Shown here piece after piece: positions 41,605 through 50,379 of a stretch of 64,000 nt of DNA; the stretch's first letter is position 1; every line of letters starts with the position of its first letter. Both the position numbers and the translations under genes were made by a program. This DNA is from Bisbaumannia pacifica. GTDB lineage: Bacteria; Pseudomonadota; Gammaproteobacteria; Pseudomonadales; Halomonadaceae. The notes below the pieces were generated by a model that did not search any database, was not told where the DNA came from, and saw only the letters and a list, made by a program, of their open reading frames with translations. Location of the stretch: the NCBI RefSeq assembly GCF_007989625.1, contig NZ_BJUK01000005.1, positions 62,001 to 126,000 on the forward strand, given 5' to 3'.

Positions 41605-41626
41605 TATATACATACATTGTCGCATG
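41605..41626. promoter_or_regulatory. AcrR-like half-operator before the channel gene
   Basis: TATACATACATTGTCGCATG contains TACATACATT, the half-site known from the E. coli AcrR operator, with a poorer second half. It lies about 28-49 bases before the start codon. Confidence 0.45.
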
Positions 41627-41736
41627 TTTCTTTAGTGAATCCACTCCCTCGGCGTCAGGATGCGCGTTTTTTCCATCCTGCCCGAGGCTGACTCACAGCA
41701 TATGACAAGATCGCGCCGCGCTCCGACTCGGGACAC

Positions 41737-41760
41737 AAAAAAACCGCCCCTCGGGGCGGT
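41737..41760 (-). terminator. Terminator of the fasciclin gene
   Basis: ACCGCCCC-TC-GGGGCGGT, read on the minus strand, is followed by a run of seven T residues. It is 36 bases after the stop codon. Confidence 0.9.
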
Positions 41761-41795
41761 GGTGAACGTCGAGTCACCCAAGGCTTGCCATAGTC

Positions 41796-42296
41796 CTATT
41801 CCGGCATCAGCACCGCATCGATCACATGGATCACGCCGTTGCTGGCCTCGATATCGGCTTGAATCACGCTGGCCTCGTCGATCATCAGACTGCCGTCGCT
41901 GGTGGTGATGGTCAGCTCTTGTCCTTGGACGGTGGTGGCGCTGTCCAGGGACATGGCCTGCTCGGCCATCACGCTGCCCGGCACCACGTGATAGGTCAGG
42001 ATGGATTGCAGCTGCTCGCGGTTCTCCTCCATCAGCAGCGACTCGACGGTGCCCTCCGGCAGGGCCGCGAAGGCCTCGTCGGTGGGGGCGAAGACGGTGA
42101 AGGGTCCCTCGCCCTTGAGGGTCTCGACCAGGCCAGCGGCCTCCACCGCGGCGACCAGGGTCTGGAACTGGCCCGCCTCGACGGCGGTATCGACGATGTC
42201 CTTGCTCATCTCGCCATGGTGATCGGCCTGGACGGCGCCGGCCAGCATCAGGCCGGTGACGCCGGCGGCGAGTGTCAGGGGAAGGCGGGTACGCAT
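41796..42296 (-). CDS. Exported fasciclin-domain protein
   Basis: 166 residues. A signal peptide ends at [10 protein letters not shown] single FAS1 domain fills the rest: [24 protein letters not shown], the H1 motif [17 protein letters not shown], the YH motif LTYHVVPG, and the H2 motif [14 protein letters not shown]. Such single-domain secreted proteins are cell-surface or matrix adhesion proteins of unknown partner. It is a single gene with its own terminator. Confidence 0.92.
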   Translation of the reverse strand: MRTRLPLTLAAGVTGLMLAGAVQADHHGEMSKDIVDTAVEAGQFQTLVAAVEAAGLVETLKGEGPFTVFAPTDEAFAALPEGTVESLLMEENREQLQSILTYHVVPGSVMAEQAMSLDSATTVQGQELTITTSDGSLMIDEASVIQADIEASNGVIHVIDAVLMPE

Positions 42297-42363
42297 GCTA
42301 GTTCTCCTTCGGGCCCCATCAGGGACCGCTTGGTGGAAAGCGGGTCGAGGGCGCTCGCCTCAA

Positions 42364-42391
42364 CCTATACGCAATGTAGTTTGTGTATAGG
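42364..42391. promoter_or_regulatory. Inverted repeat between the fasciclin and NIF3-like genes
   Basis: CCTATAC (42364-42370) and GTATAGG (42385-42391) form a perfect 7-base inverted repeat with a 14-base spacer, midway between divergent genes. It may be a regulator site or two back-to-back -10 boxes. Confidence 0.4.
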
Positions 42392-42487
42392 ATATGAACA
42401 AGAAAAATCTTTCCGACGCCGCCTCGGGCTGACGCCGTCCCCCGGCTATGGCACAAAGACCACTCCCCCACGCGAAGGAGAACGACG

Positions 42488-42799
42488 ATGTACAAGCTGG
42501 CCTTTTTCGTCCCCGTGGAGGACGCCGAGGCGGTCAAGGAGGCGGTCTTCGCTTCCGGTGCCGGACGCATCGGCGACTACGAGGCATGCTGCTTCCAGAC
42601 CCCGGGCACCGGGCAGTTTCGCCCCCTGGCCGGCGCCAATCCGCATATCGGCCGGGTCGGTGACCTGGAGAAGGTGGAGGAGCTCAGGGTCGAGCTGGTC
42701 TGCGAGGACGCCCTGATCCGCCAGGCGGTGGCGGCGCTGAAGGCCGCCCACCCCTACGAGGAGCCCGCCTATGACGTCTGGCGACTGGAAACCTTCTGA
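42488..42799 (+). CDS. NIF3-like/YqfO-type small protein
   Basis: 103 residues behind a GAAGGAGAA ribosome site. MYKLAFFVPVEDAEAVKEAVFASGAGRIGDYEACCF and the C-terminal HPYEEPAYDVW match the PII/CutA-like insert domain of NIF3-family (YqfO) proteins, here free-standing. A trimeric fold is likely. Molecular role unknown. Confidence 0.8.
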   Translation: MYKLAFFVPVEDAEAVKEAVFASGAGRIGDYEACCFQTPGTGQFRPLAGANPHIGRVGDLEKVEELRVELVCEDALIRQAVAALKAAHPYEEPAYDVWRLETF

Positions 42800-42806
42800 G
42801 AAGGAG

Positions 42807-42827
42807 CGCCGCGGCTCGGCCGCGGCG
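42807..42827. terminator. Hairpin between convergent NIF3-like and dctM genes
   Basis: CGCCGCGGC and GCCGCGGCG form a perfect 9-bp stem with a 3-base loop. No T tract follows, so terminator function is uncertain. Confidence 0.45.
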
Positions 42828-42834
42828 TCCGATG

Positions 42835-44133
42835 TCAGCGGATAAAGCCCAGCTGGCGCGGCAGGAAGAGCGACAGCTCCGGCACGAAGGTGGTGATCAG
42901 CATCACCGGCAGGCCCACCAGGGCGATCAGCAGAAACGCCGGCGAGAAGGTCTTGTGGATCGACACCCGCCCGATGCGGCAGGCCATGTAGAGGATCGGC
43001 GCCACCGGCGGGCTATTGGCCCCGATCACCACCGAGCAGGCGACGATGGCGGCGTAGTGCACCGGGTTCACCCCGGTCTCCACCATCAGCGGCAGGAAGA
43101 GCGGCGCGATCACCACCGTGACCGAGACATCGTCGAGGATGGCCCCGGCGAGGATCAGGAACACATTCACCGCGATCAGGATCATCAGCGGATCGGTGAT
43201 CATCAGCGAGATCAGCTCGGTCAGCTCCTGGGGCACCCGCTCGGCGGCCAGTATCCGCCCGATCATAAAGGAGAACAGCAGGATCAGGATGATCGAGCCG
43301 GTGGTCTCCGAGGCGGCGATCACGCTGCGGTAGAAGTTGCCCGGGGTCTGATCCCGGTAGACCAGGAAGCCGATGACGATGGCGGCGAAGGCGGCCACGG
43401 CGGCGGCCTCGGTGGGGGTGAAGACCCCGCCGTAGATGCCGCCCAGGATGATCACCGGCAGGCACAGCGCCGGGAAGGCGCGCAGGGCCGCACGCCGCCG
43501 ACTGACCCGGGCGGCCCCCTCGGGCGGCTCGCCCACCACCTCCTGGAAGAGCCGCCCGCAGGCCAGGCGATTGACCAGGATCAGCCCCACGATCAGCAGC
43601 AGCGCCGGCCCCACGGTGGCGGCGAAGAGCGCGGCCACCGACTGGCGGGTCACCACCGCGAAGAGGATCATGGTGATCGACGGCGGGATCAGGATGCCCA
43701 GCAGCGAGGAGATGCCCAGCAGCGCCGAGGAGTAACCGCGGGGATAGCCGCGCTGCTCCAGGGGGCCGACCATGATGGTGCCGATGGAGGCCACGGCGGC
43801 GGTGGCGGTGCCGGCGATGGCGCCAAAGATCCCCGAGGCCAGCACCATGGAGGCGCCCATGCCGCCGCGGCGGCGCCCCACCAGGGTCTCGATAAAGGTC
43901 ACCAGGCGGCTGGCGATGCCGCCGCTCTGCATCAGGTAGCCGGTGAGCACGAACAGCGGCAGGGCGATCAGGATCACCGAGTCCACCGAGCGGAAGCCCT
44001 GCATCATCAGGGTATTGAAGTTGGCGTCATAGATCAGCGCCAGATAGGCCAGGACGCCGGCGAAGGACCAGGCGATGGGCACGCCCAGGCCCATCAGCAC
44101 CAGCAGGATCAGAATCGCGAACAAGCCTTCCAT
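42835..44133 (-). CDS. dctM: TRAP transporter large permease (DctM)
   Basis: 432 residues with about twelve hydrophobic segments. It begins MEGLFAILILLVLMGLGVPIAWSF. Family motifs such as GIFGAIAGTATAAVASIGTIM and GISSLLGILIPPSITMILFA are present. It forms the sodium-driven channel subunit. Its start overlaps the dctQ stop by one base (TGATG). Confidence 0.93.
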   Translation of the reverse strand: MEGLFAILILLVLMGLGVPIAWSFAGVLAYLALIYDANFNTLMMQGFRSVDSVILIALPLFVLTGYLMQSGGIASRLVTFIETLVGRRRGGMGASMVLASGIFGAIAGTATAAVASIGTIMVGPLEQRGYPRGYSSALLGISSLLGILIPPSITMILFAVVTRQSVAALFAATVGPALLLIVGLILVNRLACGRLFQEVVGEPPEGAARVSRRRAALRAFPALCLPVIILGGIYGGVFTPTEAAAVAAFAAIVIGFLVYRDQTPGNFYRSVIAASETTGSIILILLFSFMIGRILAAERVPQELTELISLMITDPLMILIAVNVFLILAGAILDDVSVTVVIAPLFLPLMVETGVNPVHYAAIVACSVVIGANSPPVAPILYMACRIGRVSIHKTFSPAFLLIALVGLPVMLITTFVPELSLFLPRQLGFIR

Positions 44134-44660
44134 CAGTGCTCTCCTTGGGAGGCCAGGGCCCCCGGGGTCTTGCCGCTCAGCGCCCGCAGGCCGCCGATCA
44201 AGTCACGCAGGGCATAGGCCAGGCAGCCGACGCTGGCCACCATGATCGAGGCCTGGGAGATCCATAACGGAATCGACAGCGCCGGCGTGCGCTGCGGCCG
44301 TACCAGGCCCCAGGCCAGCATCTTGTAGGCCCAGAACACGAAGCAGGCACAGATCAGGGTGACGATGAAGGCCACCAGGCTCTTGTGCAGGGCGCGCAGC
44401 CGCGCATCGCGGATCTGCAGTTCGAGGAAGTCCACCACCAGGTGCTCGTTGCGGCGGCTGGCGATCAGCGCGCCGGTCATGTAGAGCCACATGCCGGCCA
44501 GCATCACCAGCTCCAGGGTCCCCACCACCGACCAGCCGAAGACGTAGCGGGCCAGGATCAGGAACAGCATCAGCCCCACCACGGCCACGCTGGCGACGAA
44601 CACGATCAGGTTCAACAGGCGCCCGACCCAGTGGTCCAGGGCGCACATCACATCAGACAT
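44133..44660 (-). CDS. dctQ: TRAP transporter small permease (DctQ)
   Basis: 175 residues with four transmembrane helices. It has the central LARYVFGWSVVGTLELVMLAGMWLYMTGA and NEHLVVDFLE segments typical of DctQ. It works with DctM and the periplasmic binding protein. Confidence 0.9.
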   Translation of the reverse strand: MSDVMCALDHWVGRLLNLIVFVASVAVVGLMLFLILARYVFGWSVVGTLELVMLAGMWLYMTGALIASRRNEHLVVDFLELQIRDARLRALHKSLVAFIVTLICACFVFWAYKMLAWGLVRPQRTPALSIPLWISQASIMVASVGCLAYALRDLIGGLRALSGKTPGALASQGEH

Positions 44661-44679
44661 GGTGCGTTCTCCACGGCAG

Positions 44680-44702
44680 CGGCCGGCCCAGGGGGCCGGC
44701 CG
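44680..44702 (-). other. Hairpin between dctP and dctQ
   Basis: CGGCCGGCCC and GGGCCGGCCG form a perfect 10-bp stem with a 3-base loop in the 62-base dctP-dctQ gap. It is placed to stop most transcripts after dctP, or protect the dctP mRNA end, so that binding protein exceeds permease. Confidence 0.6.
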
Positions 44703-44722
44703 TTATCATGCAAGCAAGGGAA

Positions 44723-45733
44723 TCAGAGCGGGGTGGCGTTGGCGCGGATCACGTCCATGATCTCCTCGCCGATCTCCTCGCCCATCAGCGGCCACACCTG
44801 CTCGCGGGCCAGGCGGGCGAACTCGCGGAGCTGCTCGTCGGAGAGCTCGAAGTACTCCATGCCATCCTCCTGGGCCTTGGCGATGTAGTACTCGTCCTGC
44901 TCCCGGGCGGCCACGAACTGCTGGTTCATGACCTCCTCGGCGGCCGCGGTCACGGCCTGCTGGTGCGCCTCGCTAAGCCCCTCGAAGGTCTCCATGTTCA
45001 TGGTCAGGATGCCGGTCATGAAGAAGTGCTTGGTGTGCACGTAGTAGTCGAGGATGTCGCGGAAGTATTCATAGGGCCAGTAGATGACGTTGCCCGCCTC
45101 GCCATCCACCACGCCGGTCTGCAGGGCGGTGTAGACCTCGCCCCAGTCGATGGCGGCGGTCTGGTAGCCCAGCGCCTGCATGGTCTGGGGCGCCGGGAAG
45201 ACGGTCATGGTACGCACCGCCAGGTCGCCGGCCTCTTCGGTGGTCAGGGCATAGCTGCCCCGGGAAGCCACGCCATTGAAGCCTTCCGGCCAGGGACCGA
45301 AGAACTTCAGGCCGATATCGGCGTAGATATCGCCGAGCAGTTCATTGACCCAGCCACCGGGGCTGTAGGCCTCCATGGCCTCTTCCCAGGAGAGGGTCAT
45401 ATAGGGGGTGTAGATGACGCCGATACGCCGATCGTAGGAGGTCATCGGCCAGTTGAGCATCAGGTGCACGTCTCCGGAGACCAGCAGGTCGAAGACCTCC
45501 TGCTGCCCACCCAGTTCGTTCTGATAGTAGACGTTGACGTCGATCTCGCCGTCGGAATGCTCCTCGATCAGGCGGGCCCAGGTCTCCAGGGCATCCCCCG
45601 CCGGCGACCCCTGAGTGCCGGAATCGGTGGCCAGGCGCAGGGTCACGGCCTCGGCGGCCAGGGCGCTGCCCATCAGGCAGGTTCCCAGGGTCAGGGCGGT
45701 CAGGCGCGGCAGGGTCTTGTGGGTCGCGGACAT
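44723..45733 (-). CDS. dctP: TRAP transporter substrate-binding protein (DctP)
   Basis: 336 residues from ATG 45731-45733, with a signal peptide ending at GSALA-AEAVTLRLATDSG. The DctP fold is shown by VYYQNELGGQQEVFDLLVSGDVHLML and the family arginine region (EEAGDLAVRTMTVFPAPQTMQALGYQ). The ligand cannot be assigned by sequence alone; the usual range is carboxylates and compatible solutes. First gene of dctPQM. Confidence 0.88.
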   Translation of the reverse strand: MSATHKTLPRLTALTLGTCLMGSALAAEAVTLRLATDSGTQGSPAGDALETWARLIEEHSDGEIDVNVYYQNELGGQQEVFDLLVSGDVHLMLNWPMTSYDRRIGVIYTPYMTLSWEEAMEAYSPGGWVNELLGDIYADIGLKFFGPWPEGFNGVASRGSYALTTEEAGDLAVRTMTVFPAPQTMQALGYQTAAIDWGEVYTALQTGVVDGEAGNVIYWPYEYFRDILDYYVHTKHFFMTGILTMNMETFEGLSEAHQQAVTAAAEEVMNQQFVAAREQDEYYIAKAQEDGMEYFELSDEQLREFARLAREQVWPLMGEEIGEEIMDVIRANATPL

Positions 45734-46043
45734 CTCGGCTCTCTCGGTTGTTGTGGTTGGCAAGCCACTGTTTACCGAGCCGAACCAAGGCGGTCAATGT
45801 GCCATGTCAAGGAGAAAAATAAGCAATAGCCACTGACATATACTTCATCAATGGCACTAAAAACCAAAGAAATAATATTTTTCAAACCTTTTCCCCAACA
45901 AGCACACTAGCGCCCATCTATGTCTCCAACGGGCAGGCCAGGGCAACCGTCGCCGAGACTCGGGTAGGGGTCGCAACCGGATAGGGTCGCGACCCGGGCG
46001 CCATAACCCTGATCTGGATCATGGATTTTCCGACATGCCAGGG
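45734..46043. promoter_or_regulatory. Intergenic region upstream of dctP
   Basis: 310 bases without a credible gene. An A+T-rich stretch (about 45815-45900) is the likely site of the dctP promoter, although no clean -35/-10 pair is evident. A 12-base palindrome GGGTCGCGACCC (45984-45995) lies nearer the Nudix gene end. Confidence 0.4.
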
Positions 46044-46601
46044 TTAGGCGGAACCGAAGTAGCGCTCGCGATCCTCGGCGGTGATATCGCTGATATGCAG
46101 GGGAAAGGCCTCGCCGCGGCGGTCGGCGTAGAAGTGATGCAGGGTGCGCTCGATGGTGGGGAAGGCAAGCTCGTCCCAGGGGATCTCTTCCTCTTCGAAG
46201 AGCGCCACCTCCAGGCTCTCGGGGCCGGCGTCGAAACCGCCTTCGAGGTCGGCGAGGAAGATCATATAGACCTGGTTGATATGGGGCAGGTTGATCAGGG
46301 TGTAGAGTCCATGGATGGCCACCTCGGCGCAGGCCTCCTCGCGGGTCTCCCGGGCCGCCGCCTGGACGGTGGTCTCGGCGTTCTCCATGAAACCGGCGGG
46401 CAGGGTCCAGAAGCCCTTGCGCGGGGCGATGGCGCGCCGACAGAGCAGGATCTTCGAGCCCCGCACCGGCAGGGTGCCGGCGACGATACGCGGGTTCTGG
46501 TAATGGATGGTGCCGCAGGCGTCACAGAGGTAGCGGGGACGGTCATCGCCCTCGGGAATGGCGAAGCGAACGGTATGGCCACAGTGGCTACAGAAATTCA
46601 T
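46044..46601 (-). CDS. Nudix hydrolase with N-terminal zinc ribbon
   Basis: 185 residues from ATG 46599-46601, behind GAGGAG. A zinc ribbon (CSHCGH, CDACGT) precedes a full Nudix box: Gly, five residues, Glu, then REAREEA-type RETREEA. It resembles the NudC-related family of ADP-ribose/NAD-like pyrophosphatases, but lacks the NudC N-terminal domain and its SQPWPFPxS motif. Substrate unknown. It is divergent from a second Nudix gene over 101 bases. Confidence 0.82.
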   Translation of the reverse strand: MNFCSHCGHTVRFAIPEGDDRPRYLCDACGTIHYQNPRIVAGTLPVRGSKILLCRRAIAPRKGFWTLPAGFMENAETTVQAAARETREEACAEVAIHGLYTLINLPHINQVYMIFLADLEGGFDAGPESLEVALFEEEEIPWDELAFPTIERTLHHFYADRRGEAFPLHISDITAEDRERYFGSA

Positions 46602-46702
46602 CGGCTCCTCGCGGGATGCTCGGCTTGCCCTTGACGCCTTTCCGGGGCCCTTGACGCCTTCCCCGGCGCTAAGTACAAGAAGATAAATTGTGTGGGAGTC
46701 CC

Positions 46703-47326
46703 ATGTTAGAGAAACTTCGCGAGCGCCTGCAAGCACACCGCCCCGGGCGCCTCACCCTGGACCTGCCCCAGGCCGCGGTCCTGTTGCCCATCGTCGACCG
46801 CCCCGAGCCGACCCTACTGTTTACTCGTCGCGCCGCCCACCTCAACACCCACCGTGGCCAGGTGGCCTTCCCCGGCGGCAAGCGCGAACGGCACGACCCG
46901 GACCTACTGAGCACCGCCCTGCGCGAGGCCGAGGAGGAGATCGCCTTGGCCCGGGGACAGGTCGAGCTGCTGGGTCGCCTCAGCGACGTCATCTCCCTGC
47001 ACGGGATCCGGGTCACCCCCTTCGTGGGGCGCATCCCGCCGGATCTGCCGCTGATCCCCGACCCCGGCGAGCTGGATACCATCTTCGAGGTACCGCTGCG
47101 ACTGTTCCTGGAGGACCGCCGCCACCATACCGATGTCATCACCGTCGAGGGGCGCCCCCACTATGTGCCCAGCTACCATGTGCAGGGCCAGGTGATCTGG
47201 GGCCTGTCGGCGATGATGCTGGTGGAGCTGCTGGCGGAGGGCTTCGAGCGCCCCATCAGTCTCTTTCGTCCCCCCGCCGACGGGCGCCTCTGTTACTATC
47301 CCCCGCGCCGTCTGGAGCACCCATGA
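46703..47326 (+). CDS. Nudix CoA pyrophosphatase (NudL-like)
   Basis: 207 residues from ATG 46703, with GGGAG upstream. The UPF0035 signature [16 protein letters not shown] precedes the Nudix helix (ALREAEEEI), as in CoA-diphosphatases that cleave CoA or oxidised CoA to 4'-phosphopantetheine and adenosine bisphosphate. Its stop overlaps the start of the oxygenase gene (ATGA). Confidence 0.85.
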   Translation: MLEKLRERLQAHRPGRLTLDLPQAAVLLPIVDRPEPTLLFTRRAAHLNTHRGQVAFPGGKRERHDPDLLSTALREAEEEIALARGQVELLGRLSDVISLHGIRVTPFVGRIPPDLPLIPDPGELDTIFEVPLRLFLEDRRHHTDVITVEGRPHYVPSYHVQGQVIWGLSAMMLVELLAEGFERPISLFRPPADGRLCYYPPRRLEHP

Positions 47327-47979
47327 GCCTGGTCATTCCCTCCCTCTCCCCCGCCACCCTCACCGAGCTGGTGGATGCCCTGGTCGAGCGTGGCTGGTAT
47401 CTCGGCGAGGGGGTCGTCGACGCCGGCCTGTGCCGGGCCCTGTACGACGAACTGGAGGAACGCGTCGCTCACCGGGCCATGCAGGCCGCCGGGATCGGCC
47501 GCGGCGAAGAACACAGCCTGCGCCGCGATATCCGCGGCGACACCATCCACTGGCTGGATCGTGCCACCCTGGCCCAACGCCACTACCTGGGCGCCATGGC
47601 CGAGCTTCAGCAGGAACTCAACCAGGCCCTCTACCTGGGACTCTTCGAGTTCGAGGCCCACTTCGCCCATTACGGCCCCGGCACCTTCTACAAGAAGCAT
47701 CGCGACAGTTTTCGCGGCCGTGCTAACCGGGTGGTCTCCACGGTCTGCTACCTCAACCCCGACTGGGGCCCGGCGGATGGCGGCGAGATGGTGCTCTATG
47801 ACCCCGAGGACGAGACCCGCGAGGTGGCTCGGGTCGTGCCCCGGGCGGGCAGCTTCGCCTGCTTCCTCGCCGACCGGGTGCCCCACGAGGTGCTGCCCAC
47901 CGCCCGCCCCCGGGCCAGCATCGCCGGCTGGTTCCGCCGCAACGCCTCCCTCAACGGCGTTATCGACCCGGCCTACTGA
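47323..47979 (+). CDS. 2-oxoglutarate/Fe(II)-dependent oxygenase (prolyl-4-hydroxylase-like)
   Basis: 218 residues. A double-stranded beta-helix with iron ligands His126-x-Asp128 (KKHRDSF) and His188 (RVPHEVLP), and a 2-oxoglutarate arginine in RPRASIAGWFRR. The central GRANRVVSTVCYLNPDW stretch matches P4H-like enzymes. The protein or small-molecule target is unknown. It is coupled to the CoA pyrophosphatase gene. Confidence 0.85.
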   Translation: MSLVIPSLSPATLTELVDALVERGWYLGEGVVDAGLCRALYDELEERVAHRAMQAAGIGRGEEHSLRRDIRGDTIHWLDRATLAQRHYLGAMAELQQELNQALYLGLFEFEAHFAHYGPGTFYKKHRDSFRGRANRVVSTVCYLNPDWGPADGGEMVLYDPEDETREVARVVPRAGSFACFLADRVPHEVLPTARPRASIAGWFRRNASLNGVIDPAY

Positions 47980-47997
47980 GGAGACCGCCACAACGCA

Positions 47998-48021
47998 GCG
48001 AGGCGCCGACTGGCGCCTCGC
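47998..48021. terminator. Hairpin between convergent oxygenase and USP genes
   Basis: GCGAGGCGCC-GACT-GGCGCCTCGC is a perfect 10-bp stem without a T run, placed between two gene ends. Confidence 0.5.
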
Positions 48022-48074
48022 GAGGGCAAGAGTGGTAGAGCCAAGAGCCCCTATGAGAGCCCTTACGTAAGCCC

Positions 48075-48521
48075 CTAGTTGACGGTGATCACCGTGCAGT
48101 GGGCGGTATGCCCGACCCGGTGGGAGACGCTACCGATCACCATGCCCTTGAGATCGCTCATGCCACGACTGCCCATGACGATGGCCTCCACCTTGAGGGC
48201 CTGCGCTTCGGCGACGATCGCCTCCGCCGGCCGCCCCTTGGCGATCACCTCCTCCACCTCGAGCCCCTCCAGGGCCGCCGCCGCCCGCGCCTTGTCGAGG
48301 ACCCGGCGCGCCTCTTCCTCGCGCTCCTCGACCAGTTTCTGGATTACCTCATCGCTGACCGGCATGCCGCTGCCGCCCACCAGCAGGCCGATATCATCCG
48401 GCGGTTGCTGCACATTGATCAGATAGAGCTTGCCCGGCCGGGACGCCAGCTGCGCCGCCACCTTGAGGGCCTTCTCCGCGTGCGTGGAACCATCCACGGG
48501 AACGAGTATCGACTGGTACAT
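48075..48521 (-). CDS. Universal stress protein (UspA family)
   Basis: 148 residues from ATG 48519-48521 (MYQSILVPVDGSTHAEKAL). The ATP-binding motif G-x2-G-x9-G-S is complete in GSRGMSDLKGMVIGSVSHRV, so it belongs to the ATP-binding UspFG/TeaD-like group. In halophilic relatives, TeaD regulates a TRAP transporter, but here the TRAP genes are about 3 kb away, so any link is speculative. Confidence 0.9.
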   Translation of the reverse strand: MYQSILVPVDGSTHAEKALKVAAQLASRPGKLYLINVQQPPDDIGLLVGGSGMPVSDEVIQKLVEEREEEARRVLDKARAAAALEGLEVEEVIAKGRPAEAIVAEAQALKVEAIVMGSRGMSDLKGMVIGSVSHRVGHTAHCTVITVN

Positions 48522-48628
48522 GCTGAACCCCTGCTGCGTTACGTGGGACGCCGGCGGCGTCATGTTGAGGGAAGCGGCGCCTCTCGACGCCCCTATCCTC
48601 GACTATAGGCAATAGCGCGCGAGTCGGC

Positions 48629-49708
48629 TCAACCGGCCTGGATCGCCACCTTGAGCACGCCATCGCGCTGATGGGAGAAGAGCTCATAAGCCTCAACGAT
48701 GTTCTCCAGCGCATAGCGGTGGGTGACCATGGGGCCCAGGTCGAGGCGCTCGCTATCGATGATCTGCATCAGCCGGCGCATACGCTCCTTGCCGCCGGGA
48801 CACAGCGAGGTGACGATGCGGTGGTCGCCCAGGCCGGCACAGAAGGCATCCAGGGGAATCGTCAGATTTTCGGAATAGACCCCCAGGCTGGAGAGGGTGC
48901 CGCCGGGCTTGAGCACCCGCAGTGCCGCCTCGAAGGAGGATTGCAGGCCTAGCGCCTCAATAGAGGCATCCACGCCGCGCCCGCCGGTGAGCCTGAGGAT
49001 CTCGGAGACCACGTCCACCTTGCGGAAATCGATCACCACATCGGCGCCCAGTTGCTTGGCCATGGCCAGGCGCTCATCGACGCCATCCACGGCGATGATC
49101 AGGCCGGCACCGCGCAGACGGGCCCCGGCGGTGGCACATAGCCCGATCGGTCCCTGGGCGAAGACCGCCACGCTGTCGCCGATCTTGATAGCGGCCGCCT
49201 CGGCCCCGGCGAAGCCGGTAGACATGATGTCCGGACACATCAGCACCTGCTCGTCGCTGAGGCCATCCGGCACCGGCGAGAGGTTGGCCTGGGCGTCCGG
49301 CACCCGCAGATACTCGGCCTGAGCGCCATCGATGGTGTTGCCGAAGCGCCAGCCGCCCATCGGCTTGTAACCGTGGGCATGGTGCCCCCCATCCTGGGCG
49401 CTGCACCCGTCCTGGCAGGCGTAGGAGGTAAAGCTGGGGCAGATGGCCCCGGCGATCACCCGCTGCCCCTCCCGGTAGCCTTGCACATTGGCGCCCAGCT
49501 TCTCGATGACGCCCACCGGCTCGTGGCCGATGGTCAGCCCCTTCTCCACCGGGTACTCGCCCTTGAGAATATGCACGTCGGTGCCGCAGATGGTGGTGGT
49601 GGTCACCCGGATCAGGGCGTCGTTGGGACCGATCTCGGGAATCGGCTTGTCATCGATCTCGATGCGGCCGGGTTCGACGAAGATGGCGGCTTTCATCATG
49701 GCGGGCAT
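48629..49708 (-). CDS. Zinc-dependent alcohol dehydrogenase family protein
   Basis: 359 residues, preceded by AAGGAGAG. Medium-chain fold with catalytic zinc ligands in TICGTDVHILKGEYP and GHEPVG, a cysteine-bearing loop (ICPSFTSYACQDGCSAQDG) and the NAD(P) site AVFAQGPIGLCATAGARLRGA. It resembles bacterial secondary-alcohol/2,3-butanediol-type enzymes. The usual four-cysteine structural zinc lobe is altered. Substrate unknown. Confidence 0.87.
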   Translation of the reverse strand: MPAMMKAAIFVEPGRIEIDDKPIPEIGPNDALIRVTTTTICGTDVHILKGEYPVEKGLTIGHEPVGVIEKLGANVQGYREGQRVIAGAICPSFTSYACQDGCSAQDGGHHAHGYKPMGGWRFGNTIDGAQAEYLRVPDAQANLSPVPDGLSDEQVLMCPDIMSTGFAGAEAAAIKIGDSVAVFAQGPIGLCATAGARLRGAGLIIAVDGVDERLAMAKQLGADVVIDFRKVDVVSEILRLTGGRGVDASIEALGLQSSFEAALRVLKPGGTLSSLGVYSENLTIPLDAFCAGLGDHRIVTSLCPGGKERMRRLMQIIDSERLDLGPMVTHRYALENIVEAYELFSHQRDGVLKVAIQAG

Positions 49709-49860
49709 GGGGCTCTCCTTGGCAGAGTCGGCGGTAACCGTGGGCCATATCCACTTCAGTTCAGCACAAGAATCGCCGGCGCGAATTGAGTTGGATCAAG
49801 CTTTGCTCCAAGGAGGCCCGCGAGTGGCTTACACTCGAGTGGAGATTCGAGGAGGACGCC

Positions 49861-50340
49861 ATGCCGACAGATCACGACCTGCCCCATCTGCAACGCTGCC
49901 TGACCCTCGCCGAGGAGGCCCTGGCCGCCGGCGACGAGCCCTTCGGCTCGGTGCTGGTCTCCGCCGAGGGCGAGGTGCTGTTCGAAGACCGCAATCGCAT
50001 CGCCGGAGGCGATGCCACCCGCCACCCGGAGTTCGCCATCGCCCGCTGGGCCGCCGAGCACCTGAGTCCCGAGCAGCGCGCCGCGGCCACCGTCTACACT
50101 TCCGGCGAGCACTGCCCCATGTGCGCCGCCGCCCACGGCTGGGTCGGCCTGGGGCGCATCGTCTATATCAGCTCGTCCGCCCAGCTTGGCACCTGGTTGG
50201 AGGCCATGGGCGTGCCCCTGGCCCCGGTGGCGCCGCTGCCGATCCGCCAGGTCGTGCCGCACCTCGCGGTGGAGGGCCCGGTGGCGGGCCTCGATGACCG
50301 GGTGCATGCCCTGCACCGCCGCCGCCACGGCCACGACTAA
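49861..50340 (+). CDS. Cytidine/guanine deaminase-family zinc deaminase
   Basis: 159 residues behind GAGGAGG. The zinc site is His55-x-Glu57 (HPEF) plus Cys85 and Cys88 (EHCPMC). ALAAGDEPFGSVLVSAEG and DATRHPEFAIAR match the guanine-deaminase/TadA-like branch. TadA itself is unlikely because the tRNA-specific C-terminus is missing. Substrate (guanine or another base) inferred only. Confidence 0.82.
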   Translation: MPTDHDLPHLQRCLTLAEEALAAGDEPFGSVLVSAEGEVLFEDRNRIAGGDATRHPEFAIARWAAEHLSPEQRAAATVYTSGEHCPMCAAAHGWVGLGRIVYISSSAQLGTWLEAMGVPLAPVAPLPIRQVVPHLAVEGPVAGLDDRVHALHRRRHGHD

Positions 50341-50379
50341 CGCGCGGCACCTCGGGGTCACGCCCAGCCCCGGCCCTCG

